Assembly (NCBI GenBank): GCA_000433535.1
Contig: FR892670.1
Location: forward strand, 21,246-85,245
Direction: 5' to 3'
DNA from: Dorea sp. CAG:317
GTDB taxonomy: Bacteria; Bacillota; Clostridia; Lachnospirales; Lachnospiraceae
DNA length: 64,000 nt
The notes under the pieces are model-generated. The model did not search any database. It saw nothing but the letters and a program-made list of their open reading frames with translations, and had not been told where the DNA came from. Below are positions 35,143 through 44,060 of the stretch, piece after piece (the first letter of the stretch is position 1; every line of letters begins with the position of its first letter). A program made the translations under genes and the position numbers.

Positions 35143-35472
35143 ATGATTAATATGAAAGAGAAAAATGCATACGAGAAAATATATGATGTGATTCGTGGAA
35201 TCCCGGAAGGAAAGGTAGCGTCTTACGGACAGGTTGCAGAGCTTGCCGGAAATCGCAGGTGGGTGCGAGTAGTGGGCTATGCCCTTCATGCACTCCCGCC
35301 CGGAAGTGATGTGCCTTGGCATCGGGTAGTAACGAAGGAAGGAAAATTATTTTCCTGCAAGGACGGAAGTGGCTGCAATATTCAAGCAACATTGTTGGAA
35401 AAAGAAGGGGTAAAACTTGCGGCTGGGAAGGTAGACATGGAGCAGTTCCAGTGGCGCAGGAGATTGCTGTAA
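35143..35472 (+). CDS. Alkyltransferase-like protein (MGMT family without the acceptor Cys)
   Basis: Protein of 109 residues matching the DNA-binding domain of O6-methylguanine-DNA methyltransferase: VIRGIPEGKVASYGQVAELAG and RRWVRVVGYALHALPPGSDVPWHRVVTKEGKL. The active-site PCHR is PWHR here (Trp59), the hallmark of alkyltransferase-like (ATL) proteins. These bind O6-alkylguanine and hand it to nucleotide excision repair instead of repairing it. AGCAGGAGAATT precedes the ATG, which lies 10 bp after the Rpn remnant. Confidence 0.9.
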   Translation: MINMKEKNAYEKIYDVIRGIPEGKVASYGQVAELAGNRRWVRVVGYALHALPPGSDVPWHRVVTKEGKLFSCKDGSGCNIQATLLEKEGVKLAAGKVDMEQFQWRRRLL

Positions 35473-35480
35473 GAAACAAA

Positions 35481-35560
35481 TTACCCCTGTATCACAATCG
35501 TCACCGTAAAGGTATCATCGGTATAAGAGATGTCCATATCACCATTGTATTTTTCTATTC
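35481..35560 (-). pseudogene. C-terminal remnant of a GHKL sensor histidine kinase
   Basis: Between the ATL and MATE genes the minus strand reads RIEKYNGDMDISYTDDTF then TVTIVIQG and TAA (35481-35483). This looks like the last strand pair of AgrC-type GHKL kinases (KKYNGxxxISxxDxxFxVxIxI). A stop lies just upstream in the same frame and no start exists. It touches the MATE stop at 35555, so a deletion or rearrangement probably removed the rest. Confidence 0.5.
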
Positions 35561-36895
35561 TTTAAGCGCCTGCTTCCGCCTGTGGAAATAGTAAGGGATC
35601 AAGAGAAGTGCGGTAGCACCCCATGCCAGCGGGTAGCTGTAAAGCAGAGTTGATAATTCGCCGGTCATCGGTGTGACAAATAATATCCACGTAAGTCTCA
35701 CTAGGAGTACGCCGCCAAGGGTGATCGTAGAAGGAATTAAAACATCTCCGATCCCGCGCAGTGCACCGGAGAATATTTCTACGAAGATAAAGATGACATA
35801 ACTCGGTGTGATCAGTCGCAGCATATATACGCCAATATCAACTACAGCTTGATCTGTGGTGAAAATATGATACAGCGGGCGGCAGAAAATCATAAGAAAT
35901 ACAATCAGACTGCCACATACGGTGAGCGCCATGGCAAGGCAAACGCGCACGCTTTTCTTTACCCGGTCGAATTTTCTTGCACCGAAATTCTGACCGGAAA
36001 ATGTAGTAATCGCAATGCCGAATGATCCGCAGACTGTCCAGAAGATGGCGTCAAGTTTTCCGTAGGCAGCCCATGCAGCAGCCGTATCCGTTCCGAAGTT
36101 ATTAATGACTGCCTGAATGATAATATTGGAAATGCTGTAGCCAAAGGACTGAATGCCGCCGGGCAGTCCGATCTTAAGTTCGGATTTTAGAAGCGCTCCA
36201 TGAAAACGGATGGCTCGAAGTTCAAGCTTTAGAATTCCGTAGGACTTCATCAAAGAGCGGGTGACAAGTATGGCACTGACTCCCTGAGAGATCACCGTTG
36301 CAATGGCAGCCCCTGCAATACCCATGTGAAATACAATGACAAATAAAATATCAAGTATTATATTAATAACGCAGCAGATCACAAGATAAATAAGCGGTCG
36401 CCGGGAATCACCAATCGCGCGCATGATCGAAGAACCCATATTATACGTCAGGGTAAAGATCATACCTAAAAAGTAGATTCTAAGATACAGAATAGAATCC
36501 GGTATGACATCCGCAGGTGTCTTCAAAAGGTGCAGAAGAACAGGAGTAGAAAACCAGCCAATGACGGAGATTAAAATACTTACTGTGATAGAAAAGGCAT
36601 ATGCAGTGTGAAGTCCTTTGCTCAATTGTTTCAAGTTTTTCGCCCCGTAAAATTGGGAAATGATGACAGTGGCTCCCGCAGATAATCCGGTGAAAAATCC
36701 AATGACAAAGTTTGTCAGCACTGCCGCAGATCCGCCTACACTTGCAAGAGCCTGCTTCCCGACAAAGCGTCCGACGATGATCGCATCTACCGTATTGTAC
36801 AATTGTTGAAATAAGGTTCCCACCATAATGGGAAAGAAGAAAATAAGTAACTGCTTCCAGATAACGCCTTCTGTGATCTGGTTCTTTTTATCCAT
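35555..36895 (-). CDS. MATE family efflux transporter
   Basis: Membrane protein of 446 residues with twelve helices. The N terminus is QLLIFFFPIMVGTLFQQLYNTVDAIIVGRFVGKQALASVGG, with the second-bundle motif SGQNFGARKFDRVKK. It belongs to the MATE branch common in Clostridia (DinF/NorM-like), distinct from the MerR-controlled copy at 22.3 kb. The ATG at 36895 has GGGGGA 6 bp upstream; the frame extends nine codons further without a ribosome site. It lies 56 bp downstream of the ABC-F gene on the same strand. The substrate is unknown. Confidence 0.9.
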   Translation of the reverse strand: MDKKNQITEGVIWKQLLIFFFPIMVGTLFQQLYNTVDAIIVGRFVGKQALASVGGSAAVLTNFVIGFFTGLSAGATVIISQFYGAKNLKQLSKGLHTAYAFSITVSILISVIGWFSTPVLLHLLKTPADVIPDSILYLRIYFLGMIFTLTYNMGSSIMRAIGDSRRPLIYLVICCVINIILDILFVIVFHMGIAGAAIATVISQGVSAILVTRSLMKSYGILKLELRAIRFHGALLKSELKIGLPGGIQSFGYSISNIIIQAVINNFGTDTAAAWAAYGKLDAIFWTVCGSFGIAITTFSGQNFGARKFDRVKKSVRVCLAMALTVCGSLIVFLMIFCRPLYHIFTTDQAVVDIGVYMLRLITPSYVIFIFVEIFSGALRGIGDVLIPSTITLGGVLLVRLTWILFVTPMTGELSTLLYSYPLAWGATALLLIPYYFHRRKQALKE

Positions 36896-36951
36896 GACAA
36901 GTCCCCCTTTCCTGTCATACAAATCAGAGACAGCAACGTCTCTCTACATAA

Positions 36952-38508
36952 TTACACAATTCTTGTTGTCCATTTCGAACAATCCCATACTTCATTTACT
37001 ACATCCTGATAAAATTCAGGCTCATGACATATAAGAAGCAGTGTTCCGCGATATTCCTGCAAAGATTTTTTGAGAGCATCCTTTGCATCGGCATCCAGAT
37101 GATTGGTAGGCTCATCCAGCAAAAGAACGTTGGTCTCCCGGTTGATGATTTTGCAGAGACGCACCTTCGCCTGCTCACCTCCGCTCAGAACACGAACCTG
37201 ACTTTCAATATGCTTTGTAGTAAGTCCGCATTTTGCAAGTGCAGAACGTACTTCATACTGGTTAAAGGATGGGAATTCCTGCCAGATTTCTTCGATACAG
37301 GTTGTCTTATTCTGATAATCTCCTTCCTGTTCAAAGTATCCGGGCAGAATATTTTCGCCGGTCTCGCATTTTCCGGATAAGGGCGGTACGATTCCGAGAA
37401 GACTCTTGATCAGCGTAGTCTTTCCGATTCCGTTTGCTCCGGTAAATGCAATTTTGGAACCTCGTTCAATGGCAAAATTTAACGGACTGGACAGAGGTTC
37501 CTCATATCCGATGACAAAATCCTTCACTTCAAAAATATATTTTCCCGGAGTCCGTCCCTGACGGAAATGAAATTCCGGCTTTGGACGTTCGGCGGCAAGC
37601 TCAATGACATCCATTTTGTCCAGCTTTTTCTGACGGGACATAGCCATATTTCTTGTGGATACGCGGGCTTTGTTGCGGGCAACAAAGTCTTTGAGCTGGC
37701 TGATTTCCTGCTGCTGACGTTTATAGGCAGCTTCCAGCTGCGCTTTTTTTACTTCGTAGACCTTCTGAAAATCATCATAATTTCCGACATAACGGGTGAG
37801 CTCCTGATTTTCCACATGGTAAATAATATTTACAACATCATTTAAAAATGGAATGTCGTGAGAGATTAAAACAAATGCGTTCTCATATTCTGTAAGGTAG
37901 CGTTTCAGCCAGCTGATATGTTCTTCATCCAGATAGTTTGTAGGCTCGTCCAGAAGAAGAATGTCCGGTTTCTGGAGAAGAAGCTTTCCGAGTAGGATAC
38001 GGGTGCGCTGTCCGCCGCTTAAATCCGTGACATCCTTATCAAGTCCGATATCGGTAAGTCCGAAAGCACGCGCAATCTCATCGACTTTGGAATCAATGAG
38101 GTAAAAATCACGCAGAGTCAGTGTATCCTGAATGACACCTAATTCTTCCATCAGAGCATTCATAGTGTCTTCATCGGCATCACAGAGCTGTTCACATATG
38201 GTGTTCATGCGAATTTCCATTTCAAAGAGATCAGCAAATGCAGATTTTAATACATCACGGATCGACAAGCCTTTTTCCAGAACAGTGTGTTGGTCAAGGT
38301 ATCCGATATTTATATTTTTTGCCCATTCAATTTTTCCTTCATCAGGACGCTGGGCTCCTGTAATAATGTTAAAAAATGTGGACTTTCCTTCGCCGTTTGC
38401 ACCGACAAGACCGATGTGTTCCCCCTTCAACATGCGGAAAGATACGTCCTGAAAAATGGCACGGTCTCCAAAACCGTGGGAGAGATGTTCAACTGTTAAA
38501 ATACTCAT
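36952..38508 (-). CDS. ABC-F family ATPase
   Basis: Soluble protein of 518 residues with two ABC domains and no membrane segment. Domain 1 has GANGEGKSTFF and LSGGQRTRILLGKLLLQKPDILLLDEPTNYLD. The linker (about 240-310) is rich in basic and Gln residues (AAYKRQQQEISQLKDFVARNKARVSTRNMAMSRQKK). Domain 2 has GANGIGKTTLIK and LSGGEQAKVRLCK...LLLDEPTNHLD. It resembles the YkpA/YbiT group that acts at the ribosomal E site. An antibiotic-resistance role cannot be claimed from the sequence. It probably forms an operon with the MATE gene. Confidence 0.92.
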   Translation of the reverse strand: MSILTVEHLSHGFGDRAIFQDVSFRMLKGEHIGLVGANGEGKSTFFNIITGAQRPDEGKIEWAKNINIGYLDQHTVLEKGLSIRDVLKSAFADLFEMEIRMNTICEQLCDADEDTMNALMEELGVIQDTLTLRDFYLIDSKVDEIARAFGLTDIGLDKDVTDLSGGQRTRILLGKLLLQKPDILLLDEPTNYLDEEHISWLKRYLTEYENAFVLISHDIPFLNDVVNIIYHVENQELTRYVGNYDDFQKVYEVKKAQLEAAYKRQQQEISQLKDFVARNKARVSTRNMAMSRQKKLDKMDVIELAAERPKPEFHFRQGRTPGKYIFEVKDFVIGYEEPLSSPLNFAIERGSKIAFTGANGIGKTTLIKSLLGIVPPLSGKCETGENILPGYFEQEGDYQNKTTCIEEIWQEFPSFNQYEVRSALAKCGLTTKHIESQVRVLSGGEQAKVRLCKIINRETNVLLLDEPTNHLDADAKDALKKSLQEYRGTLLLICHEPEFYQDVVNEVWDCSKWTTRIV

Positions 38509-38582
38509 AGAAAATAAACCTTTCTCTTCTTTTTTTCTTTCTCAGCATCTGCTGAATAAATCTATAATAATCTTACAATAAA

Positions 38583-38611
38583 TTGCTTTATAAGGCAATC
38601 TTTGCTAGAAT
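38583..38611 (+). promoter_or_regulatory. Promoter upstream of the DUF1444-like gene
   Basis: TTGCTT (38583-38588) and TAGAAT (38606-38611) with a 17-bp spacer. Confidence 0.5.
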
Positions 38612-38679
38612 AGAAGTATTATGTTTGAAGTAATATTTTGCATAGAATACAAAAAAGTGTCGGGAAAGGAATAAGGCAT

Positions 38680-39261
38680 ATGAAGAAGTATGAAGAAGAA
38701 CATTACAGATATGAAAAAATAAAAGATTGTATTTATCCGTGGGTCAAAGAGGAACTTCGTGATTCCAAGGCGTTAAATGGTAAGAATATATCAGAAAAGG
38801 ACACACCGGTCATTGCGTTTGCCGGCGATCTTAAAATTATATTTGCCATAAAAAGAAGCGAAGAAAGTTACGAGATTTTGAAGGACAATATGCTTCCGCC
38901 GGAGATCGATGCGGAAACGTTATATCATACGGCGTGCGAAAATCTGGTGCGGGATGTAGAATTTGTAATCGGAAATACATGGTATGGTGGTTTTGGCATT
39001 ATTGCGGATGGAATCCATGAAGCAAGCGCGCTTTGCTTCAAGCATATCTGGCAGGTGTGTGTAGATAAGCTGAAGGACGATCTTCTCATTGCAGTTCCTT
39101 CCAAAGAGACGGTCTTATTCGTTCCGGCATCCAACGAAGAAGCTGTAAAAAAATTAAAAGAAGATGCGGTAAACGGTTACCATGCAGGAACAGATGCAAT
39201 CAGTCAGTCATTATTCCTGTTTTCGAAGGACAGAAAGGAACTGGTCGTTTATGAAGCATAA
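38680..39261 (+). CDS. Conserved hypothetical protein, possibly DUF1444/DUF5688-like
   Basis: Soluble protein of 193 residues. DLKIIFAIKRSEESYEILKDNML, LYHTACENLVRDVEFVI, and DLLIAVPSKETVLFVPASNEEAVKKLKEDA are reminiscent of the YtpQ (DUF1444)/DUF5688 families, where a run of hydrophobic strands ends in a VPS/VPA segment. No catalytic motif is visible. The ATG at 38680 follows AAGGAATAAGGC. It overlaps the next gene by 11 bp, so the two are probably co-expressed. Function unknown. Confidence 0.6.
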   Translation: MKKYEEEHYRYEKIKDCIYPWVKEELRDSKALNGKNISEKDTPVIAFAGDLKIIFAIKRSEESYEILKDNMLPPEIDAETLYHTACENLVRDVEFVIGNTWYGGFGIIADGIHEASALCFKHIWQVCVDKLKDDLLIAVPSKETVLFVPASNEEAVKKLKEDAVNGYHAGTDAISQSLFLFSKDRKELVVYEA

Positions 39262-40093
39262 GATAAAAATGATAGGGTTCGATCTGGACGGAACACTTCT
39301 GACGGATCAAAAGGAACTTGGAGAGTATACAGTACAGATATTAAAAAGGGCTGTGGAAGAAGGAATTGTAATTCTTCCGATCACCGGACGTCCCTTGTGT
39401 GGACTTCCCGAAGAGGTGACAGGGCTTACCGGACTTCGCTATGCGATCACTGCGAACGGGGCAAGAATTCTGGATCTTAAGAATGCAGCTGTTTTAAAGG
39501 AACAGCTGGTAAGCGTAGAGACGGCAGAAAAGATTTTAGACATTTTGGGAAACTATGACTCTCTTCGTGAAATTTATTATGATGGCACAGGATATGCAGA
39601 GCGAGAAAAGCTTGAGCAGATCGACCATTTCTTTGAAGAAGGACCAATGGCAGAATATGTCCGTTCGACCAGACAGCCGGTGGAGAATCTGATGGATAAA
39701 TTCCGGAAGGAGAGCCGGGAAGTGGATAAAGTGCAGGGAGTATTTGCCGATCTTGGAGAGCGGGAAGCGGCGCTTGATGAAATCAGGAAGCTGGAGGGAG
39801 TTACAATTACCGGAGCGCTCCATAATAATATCGAGGTAAATGCAGCCGGAGTGGATAAAGGAAATGCATTGTTGTGGCTTGCACAATATCTCGGCATTGC
39901 GCCGGAGGAGACAATGGCGTTCGGAGATGGCAATAACGATATTACGCTGCTTGAAAAGGCGGGTACAGGTGTTGCTATGAAAAATGGAATAGAAGAAGTG
40001 AAGCATGCAGCGGACAGGATTACCGAGAAGACAAATGACGAGGAAGGCGCTGCGAAGTTTATAGAAACTTATGTGTTAAAGAAGGGAGAATAA
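39251..40093 (+). CDS. Cof-type HAD hydrolase
   Basis: Protein of 280 residues, HAD class IIB. Motif I is MIGFDLDGTLLTD (D11, D13), motif II ILPITGRPL, and the C-terminal motifs III/IV are DKGNALLWLAQYLGIAPEETMAFGDGNNDITLLEKAGTGVAMKNGIEEVKHAADRIT. Such enzymes dephosphorylate sugar phosphates, nucleotides or flavin precursors with low specificity. The ATG at 39251 lies inside the end of the preceding gene, and UppP begins 1 bp after its stop, so the three genes are coupled. Confidence 0.92.
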   Translation: MKHKIKMIGFDLDGTLLTDQKELGEYTVQILKRAVEEGIVILPITGRPLCGLPEEVTGLTGLRYAITANGARILDLKNAAVLKEQLVSVETAEKILDILGNYDSLREIYYDGTGYAEREKLEQIDHFFEEGPMAEYVRSTRQPVENLMDKFRKESREVDKVQGVFADLGEREAALDEIRKLEGVTITGALHNNIEVNAAGVDKGNALLWLAQYLGIAPEETMAFGDGNNDITLLEKAGTGVAMKNGIEEVKHAADRITEKTNDEEGAAKFIETYVLKKGE

Positions 40094-40094
40094 C

Positions 40095-40922
40095 ATGTTA
40101 GATGCATTAAAAGTAATCATTCTTGGAATTGTTGAAGGAATTACCGAGTGGCTTCCGGTGAGCAGTACCGGTCATCTTATTCTGGTTGGAGATCTGTTGG
40201 CGCCGGGACTTAGCGATGAATTTATGGAAATGTTCAATGTAGTAATTCAGCTTGGAGCGATCATGGCGGTAGTTGTCTTGTATTTTCATAAGCTGAATCC
40301 GTTTTCGCCGAAGAAGACAAAGAAGCAGAAGCTTCTTACATGGCAGATGTGGATTAAAGTAGCTATCGCATCGGTTCCGGCTGCGATTGTCGGGCTGCTG
40401 TTTAATGATATTCTTGATAAAATATTTTACAAGCCATTTCCGGTGGCTGTGATGCTGATCGTCTACGGTGTTCTGTTTATCGTGATTGAGAACCGCAATG
40501 CCGGACGCAGACCATCCGTAAATAAAATTGCAGATTTGTCTATGTCTATGCTTCTGTGGATTGGATTTTTCCAGATGTTGGCATTGATTCCGGGTACATC
40601 CAGATCCGGTGCAACTATTGTGGGAGCTCTGATCATCGGCGTGTCCAGAGAAATTGCGGCAGAGTTTACATTTTTTTTGGCAATTCCGGTGATGTTTGGA
40701 GCAAGCTTATTAAAGCTGATTAAATTCGGCTTTGCATTTACGGCAGGAGAATTCGGATATCTTATGCTTGGTTGTGTGGTCTCTTTTGCAGTATCGATTT
40801 TCGCGATCAAGTTCCTCATGAGCTATATTAAGAAGAACGATTTTAAAGTATTCGGATATTATCGTATCGTATTAGGTGGATTGATTGTTGTCGTATCTCT
40901 TGTACAGATGGTTCTTGCGTAA
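40095..40922 (+). CDS. uppP: Undecaprenyl-diphosphatase (BacA/UppP type)
   Basis: Membrane enzyme of 275 residues that removes a phosphate from undecaprenyl diphosphate to recycle the cell-wall lipid carrier; the family can also give bacitracin resistance. The two active-site motifs are EGITEWLPVSSTGHLILVGDLL near the N terminus and LALIPGTSRSGATIVGALIIG at about 165-185. Eight helices are predicted. AAGGGAGAATAAC precedes the ATG. It follows the HAD gene by 1 bp. Confidence 0.95.
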   Translation: MLDALKVIILGIVEGITEWLPVSSTGHLILVGDLLAPGLSDEFMEMFNVVIQLGAIMAVVVLYFHKLNPFSPKKTKKQKLLTWQMWIKVAIASVPAAIVGLLFNDILDKIFYKPFPVAVMLIVYGVLFIVIENRNAGRRPSVNKIADLSMSMLLWIGFFQMLALIPGTSRSGATIVGALIIGVSREIAAEFTFFLAIPVMFGASLLKLIKFGFAFTAGEFGYLMLGCVVSFAVSIFAIKFLMSYIKKNDFKVFGYYRIVLGGLIVVVSLVQMVLA

Positions 40923-41010
40923 ATCTTGTATAGAAAATGTATAAAAATGTAAGAAAAAGCATGGGATTGCATAAAATTTCAAAAAATAATAATTTTTTGC
41001 ATAAAAACAC

Positions 41011-41038
41011 TTGATTTTTACAAAAAACGTGCTAGAAT
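41011..41038 (+). promoter_or_regulatory. Promoter of the amino acid ABC operon
   Basis: TTGATT (41011-41016) and TAGAAT (41033-41038), 16 bp apart. Upstream are two direct repeats TGCATAAAA at 40968-40976 and 40998-41006, 30 bp (about three helix turns) apart. Confidence 0.6.
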
Positions 41039-41048
41039 ATGATTCATA

Positions 41049-41066
41049 CTTGAATTTTTATACAAG
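41049..41066. promoter_or_regulatory. Candidate ArgR/AhrC operator (ARG box)
   Basis: CTTGAATTTTTATACAAG; its complement CTTGTATAAAAATTCAAG differs at only two of 18 positions from the B. subtilis argC operator as I recall it (CATGAATAAAAATTCAAG). It lies at about +5 to +20 relative to the -10 box, where a repressor would act. Known ARG boxes suggest an arginine-type substrate for the transporter. Confidence 0.5.
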
Positions 41067-41108
41067 AGAAAATAAAAATCGGTAAGAGATATATAGGAGG
41101 TAGAAGTT

Positions 41109-41843
41109 ATGAAAAAATTAGTGAGCTTATTATTAGTAGGAGTATGTGCCTTATCATTAGCAGCATGTGGAGGAAAAGAAGACGATACATTGACGATGGC
41201 TACAAATGCTGAGTTTCCACCATATGAATATTATGAAAACGATGAAATCGTAGGTATCGATGTAGAGATTGCTACAGCAATCGCAGAAGAACTCGGAATG
41301 AAACTGGAAGTAGAAGATATGGCATTTGACTCTGTAATTCCGGCAGTGTCCAGTGGAAAAGCAGATATCGGTGTAGCAGGAATGACTGTTGATCCGGATC
41401 GTTTGGAAAGTGTTAACTTCTCTGATACTTATGCAGATGCAAGTCAGGTAATCATTGTGAAAGAAGACAGCGCAATTGCAGGACCTGCAGATCTGGAAGG
41501 AAAGTCTATCGGTGTTCAGCTTGGAACAACAGGTGATACATATTCAAGTGAAAATGTAAAAGATGCTAAAGTAGAGCAGTACAGCAAAGGATTCGAAGCA
41601 GTTCAGGCGCTGACACAGGGCAAGATTGATGCAGTTGTTATCGACAGCCACACAGCAAAAGAATTTGTAAAAGAAGCAGAAGGACTTAAGATTCTTGATG
41701 AGCCTCTTACAGAAGAAGAATATGCAATTGCAATTGCAAAAGACAACAAAGAGCTGATGGAAAAGATTAATGATGCGCTTGCAAAATTAGAAGAATCCGG
41801 TAAATTAAACGAGATTATGTTAAAGTATATTCCGGCAGAATAA
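41109..41843 (+). CDS. Polar amino acid ABC transporter substrate-binding lipoprotein
   Basis: Precursor of 244 residues with the lipoprotein signal KLVSLLLVGVCALSLAACGG. The mature part is a family 3 solute-binding protein: LTMATNAEFPPYEYYENDEIVGIDVEIATAIAEELG, ADIGVAGMTVDPDRLESVNFSDTY, and IGVQLGTTGDTY. These domains bind basic or polar amino acids. The candidate ARG box upstream makes arginine, ornithine or lysine the best guess (inference). TAGGAGGTAGAAGTT precedes the ATG. Confidence 0.9.
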   Translation: MKKLVSLLLVGVCALSLAACGGKEDDTLTMATNAEFPPYEYYENDEIVGIDVEIATAIAEELGMKLEVEDMAFDSVIPAVSSGKADIGVAGMTVDPDRLESVNFSDTYADASQVIIVKEDSAIAGPADLEGKSIGVQLGTTGDTYSSENVKDAKVEQYSKGFEAVQALTQGKIDAVVIDSHTAKEFVKEAEGLKILDEPLTEEEYAIAIAKDNKELMEKINDALAKLEESGKLNEIMLKYIPAE

Positions 41844-41880
41844 GAGGAATTGATACAAAGGAATAAGGAATGAGATAATA

Positions 41881-41904
41881 TGGAATGTGCTTTGGCACAT
41901 TCCA
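41881..41904 (+). terminator. Stem-loop between binding-protein and permease genes
   Basis: Perfect stem TGGAATGTGC / GCACATTCCA with loop TTTG, 38 bp after the binding-protein stop. The T-run is short (TGTTTG), so it may be a leaky terminator or a 3' stabiliser for the binding-protein mRNA. Confidence 0.65.
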
Positions 41905-41943
41905 TGTTTGAGAATAAAAATAAAAAAGAGAAGGATGTAGATT

Positions 41944-42636
41944 ATGTTACAGTCGCTGCAAGACAGGTTTTATCTTAATTTTATAAAAGACGACCGCTGG
42001 ATGTATATCGTAGATGGATTAAAGGTGACGCTGCTTGTCACATTTTTTGCGGTACTGATCGGTATTGTGATTGGTTTTCTGGTGGCAACAGTCCGCTCGA
42101 CATATGATAAGACCGGAAAACTTAAGATCTTAAATATTTTGTGTCAGATTTATCTGACGGTAATCCGTGGAACACCGGTAGTTGTACAGTTATTGATTAT
42201 TTATTTCGTTATTTTCGGAAATGTAAATATTGATAAAATACCGGTTGCCATCATGGCATTTGGTTTCAACTCCGGCGCATATGTGGCGGAAATCTTCCGT
42301 TCCGGTATTATGTCCATTGACGGAGGTCAGTTTGAAGCCGGACGAAGCCTCGGATTCAATTATGTGCAGACCATGCGCTATATCATTATGCCGCAGGCAT
42401 TTAAAAACGTGCTTCCGGCGCTTGGTAATGAGTTTATCGTGTTATTAAAAGAGACATCTGTTGCAGGATATATTGCACTGCAGGATCTGACAAAAGCAGG
42501 TGATATTATCAGAAGCCGTACTTATGATGCATTTATGCCGTTGATTGCCGTTGCCCTTATTTACCTGGCTATGGTATTGATATTTACAAAGCTTGTAAAT
42601 ATGCTGGAAAGGAGGCTGAGAAACAGTGACCACTAA
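41944..42636 (+). CDS. Amino acid ABC transporter permease (HisM/GlnP type)
   Basis: Membrane protein of 230 residues with five predicted helices. It carries [81 protein letters not shown], and [20 protein letters not shown]. The EAGRSLG region is the EAA loop that docks on the ATPase. Its 3' end overlaps the ATPase gene by 11 bp. Confidence 0.94.
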   Translation: MLQSLQDRFYLNFIKDDRWMYIVDGLKVTLLVTFFAVLIGIVIGFLVATVRSTYDKTGKLKILNILCQIYLTVIRGTPVVVQLLIIYFVIFGNVNIDKIPVAIMAFGFNSGAYVAEIFRSGIMSIDGGQFEAGRSLGFNYVQTMRYIIMPQAFKNVLPALGNEFIVLLKETSVAGYIALQDLTKAGDIIRSRTYDAFMPLIAVALIYLAMVLIFTKLVNMLERRLRNSDH

Positions 42637-43372
42637 TCAGGGAAATACTTTGATCAGAGTAGAGGATTTACATAAGATCTTTGGAGAACTGCATGCCATT
42701 AACGGCGTGTCAGAGGAAATAAAAGAAGGCGAGGTTGTTGTTATCGTAGGCCCGTCGGGATCAGGAAAATCAACATTTCTGCGGTCTTTAAATTTATTAG
42801 AAGAGCCGGACCGGGGACATGTCTATTTTGAAGGCGTGGACATTACAGATAAAAAGGTGGATATAAATAAACACCGGCAGAAAATGGGAATGGTCTTCCA
42901 GCATTTTAATCTGTTTCCACACAAAACTATTTTAGATAACATTACAATGGCGCCAATCAAGCTTCTTGGCAAGTCAAAAGAAGAGGCAGAAAAACGCGCA
43001 ATGGAATTGCTGGAACTGGTAGGACTGGAAGCAAAAGCAAAAGCATATCCGTCCCAGCTGTCAGGCGGACAGAAACAGCGTATCGCAATTGTGCGTTCTC
43101 TGGCAATGAACCCGGAAGTTATGTTGTTCGACGAGCCAACATCAGCGCTTGATCCGGAAATGGTAGGCGAAGTTCTGGAATTGATGAAACGATTAGCACA
43201 GGACGGAATGACCATGGTAGTCGTAACACACGAAATGGGATTTGCCAAAGAAGTGGCAACAAGAGTGATCTTCATGGATGAAGGACAGATCAAAGAACAA
43301 GGAGACCCGAAAGAATTCTTCGAGCATCCAAAAGATCCAAGATTACAAGAATTTTTATCGAAGATATTATAA
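42626..43372 (+). CDS. Amino acid ABC transporter ATPase (GlnQ/HisP type)
   Basis: ATPase of 248 residues: Walker [14 protein letters not shown]-loop [13 protein letters not shown], signature [35 protein letters not shown], and switch His in [10 protein letters not shown]. It starts at GTG 42626, 8 bp after AAAGGAGG and inside the permease gene. It completes the importer. The stop codon overlaps the left arm of a long palindromic repeat. Confidence 0.95.
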   Translation: MTTNQGNTLIRVEDLHKIFGELHAINGVSEEIKEGEVVVIVGPSGSGKSTFLRSLNLLEEPDRGHVYFEGVDITDKKVDINKHRQKMGMVFQHFNLFPHKTILDNITMAPIKLLGKSKEEAEKRAMELLELVGLEAKAKAYPSQLSGGQKQRIAIVRSLAMNPEVMLFDEPTSALDPEMVGEVLELMKRLAQDGMTMVVVTHEMGFAKEVATRVIFMDEGQIKEQGDPKEFFEHPKDPRLQEFLSKIL

Positions 43373-43429
43373 TTTAGGACGTAGCCTTTTTGCAAAAGGC
43401 TACGTCCTAAATTGCATTTTGGGGTGTCC
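43371..43429. repeat. Dispersed palindromic repeat, copy B
   Basis: Perfect 20-bp arms (43371-43390 and 43394-43413) begin AATTTAGGACGTAGCC; loop TGC. The tail GGGGTGTCC follows at 43421-43429. It begins inside the stop codon of the ABC ATPase gene. Confidence 0.9.
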
Positions 43430-43433
43430 AAAA

Positions 43434-43825
43434 TTAAAATCCGGCGGCTTTTTTTGCCCGGAGATTTAAAATAAGTGCTGTTACGGAACCGGCAAGCATT
43501 AGGATAATGCCGAGAATAAGAAGGGTGCGTCCTGCTCCGTAAGTGACCAGTGATTCGAAGGCGCCTAATTGATCTTTGATGTCAGCCAGTTCGAGGTAGA
43601 GGAAAAACAGGCCGATACAGGAGCCGAGAATCGTTACGATGTTCAGTTTGAATAGATTAATAACAGCGACTGTCACAATGACGATGATAAAGAAAATTCC
43701 ATCATCGGCGTCGATCAGTCTGACAGATTCGCTGGCAGATGCAATTCCGATATCAATGGATGCCCACAGGCAGGACAGAATTTGACATGATCCGCAATCT
43801 GAGCGCCACAATTTCTACAAAACAT
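43434..43825 (-). pseudogene. Zinc-ribbon membrane protein, frameshifted
   Basis: A strong ribosome site (AAAGGAG) and ATG at 43825 start MFCRNCGAQIADHVKFCPACG, a classic zinc ribbon. This frame meets TGA after 36 codons. The rest of the protein is in another frame: IDIGIASASESVRLIDADD, then about three membrane helices (IFFIIVIVTVAVINLF, ILGSCIGLFFLYLELADI, LLILGIILMLAGSVTALIL) and a basic tail. Restoring one G in the GGG run at the end of the ribbon would give CPACGASIDIG and join both parts. This could be a real mutation or a base-call error. It is divergent from the zinc-ribbon cluster that follows. Confidence 0.75.
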
Positions 43826-44060
43826 AGTATCTCACTCCTTTAAAAGTGGTAATTTTATTGCCCTTATTTTATCAGTTTTGACAATAAAAAACAATATTCG
43901 AATAAAGGCGTCATAGTTGAAAAGTAGGCGAATATATAGTAAAATTAGAGCGATAGTACAATTTGTATTTGTTATTTTTAATTCATATGTAAATTTTTTT
44001 ATATTTTATAAAACTTTTTTATATAAAAAAACGTCTAAGGAGTAAGAGGAGGATAAAAAA
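43826..44060. promoter_or_regulatory. Divergent promoter region of the zinc-ribbon genes
   Basis: AT-rich. TTGAAA (43917-43922) and TAAAAT (43940-43945) with a 17-bp spacer are a candidate rightward promoter. Another TTGACA is at 43878-43883. No operator stands out. Confidence 0.4.
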
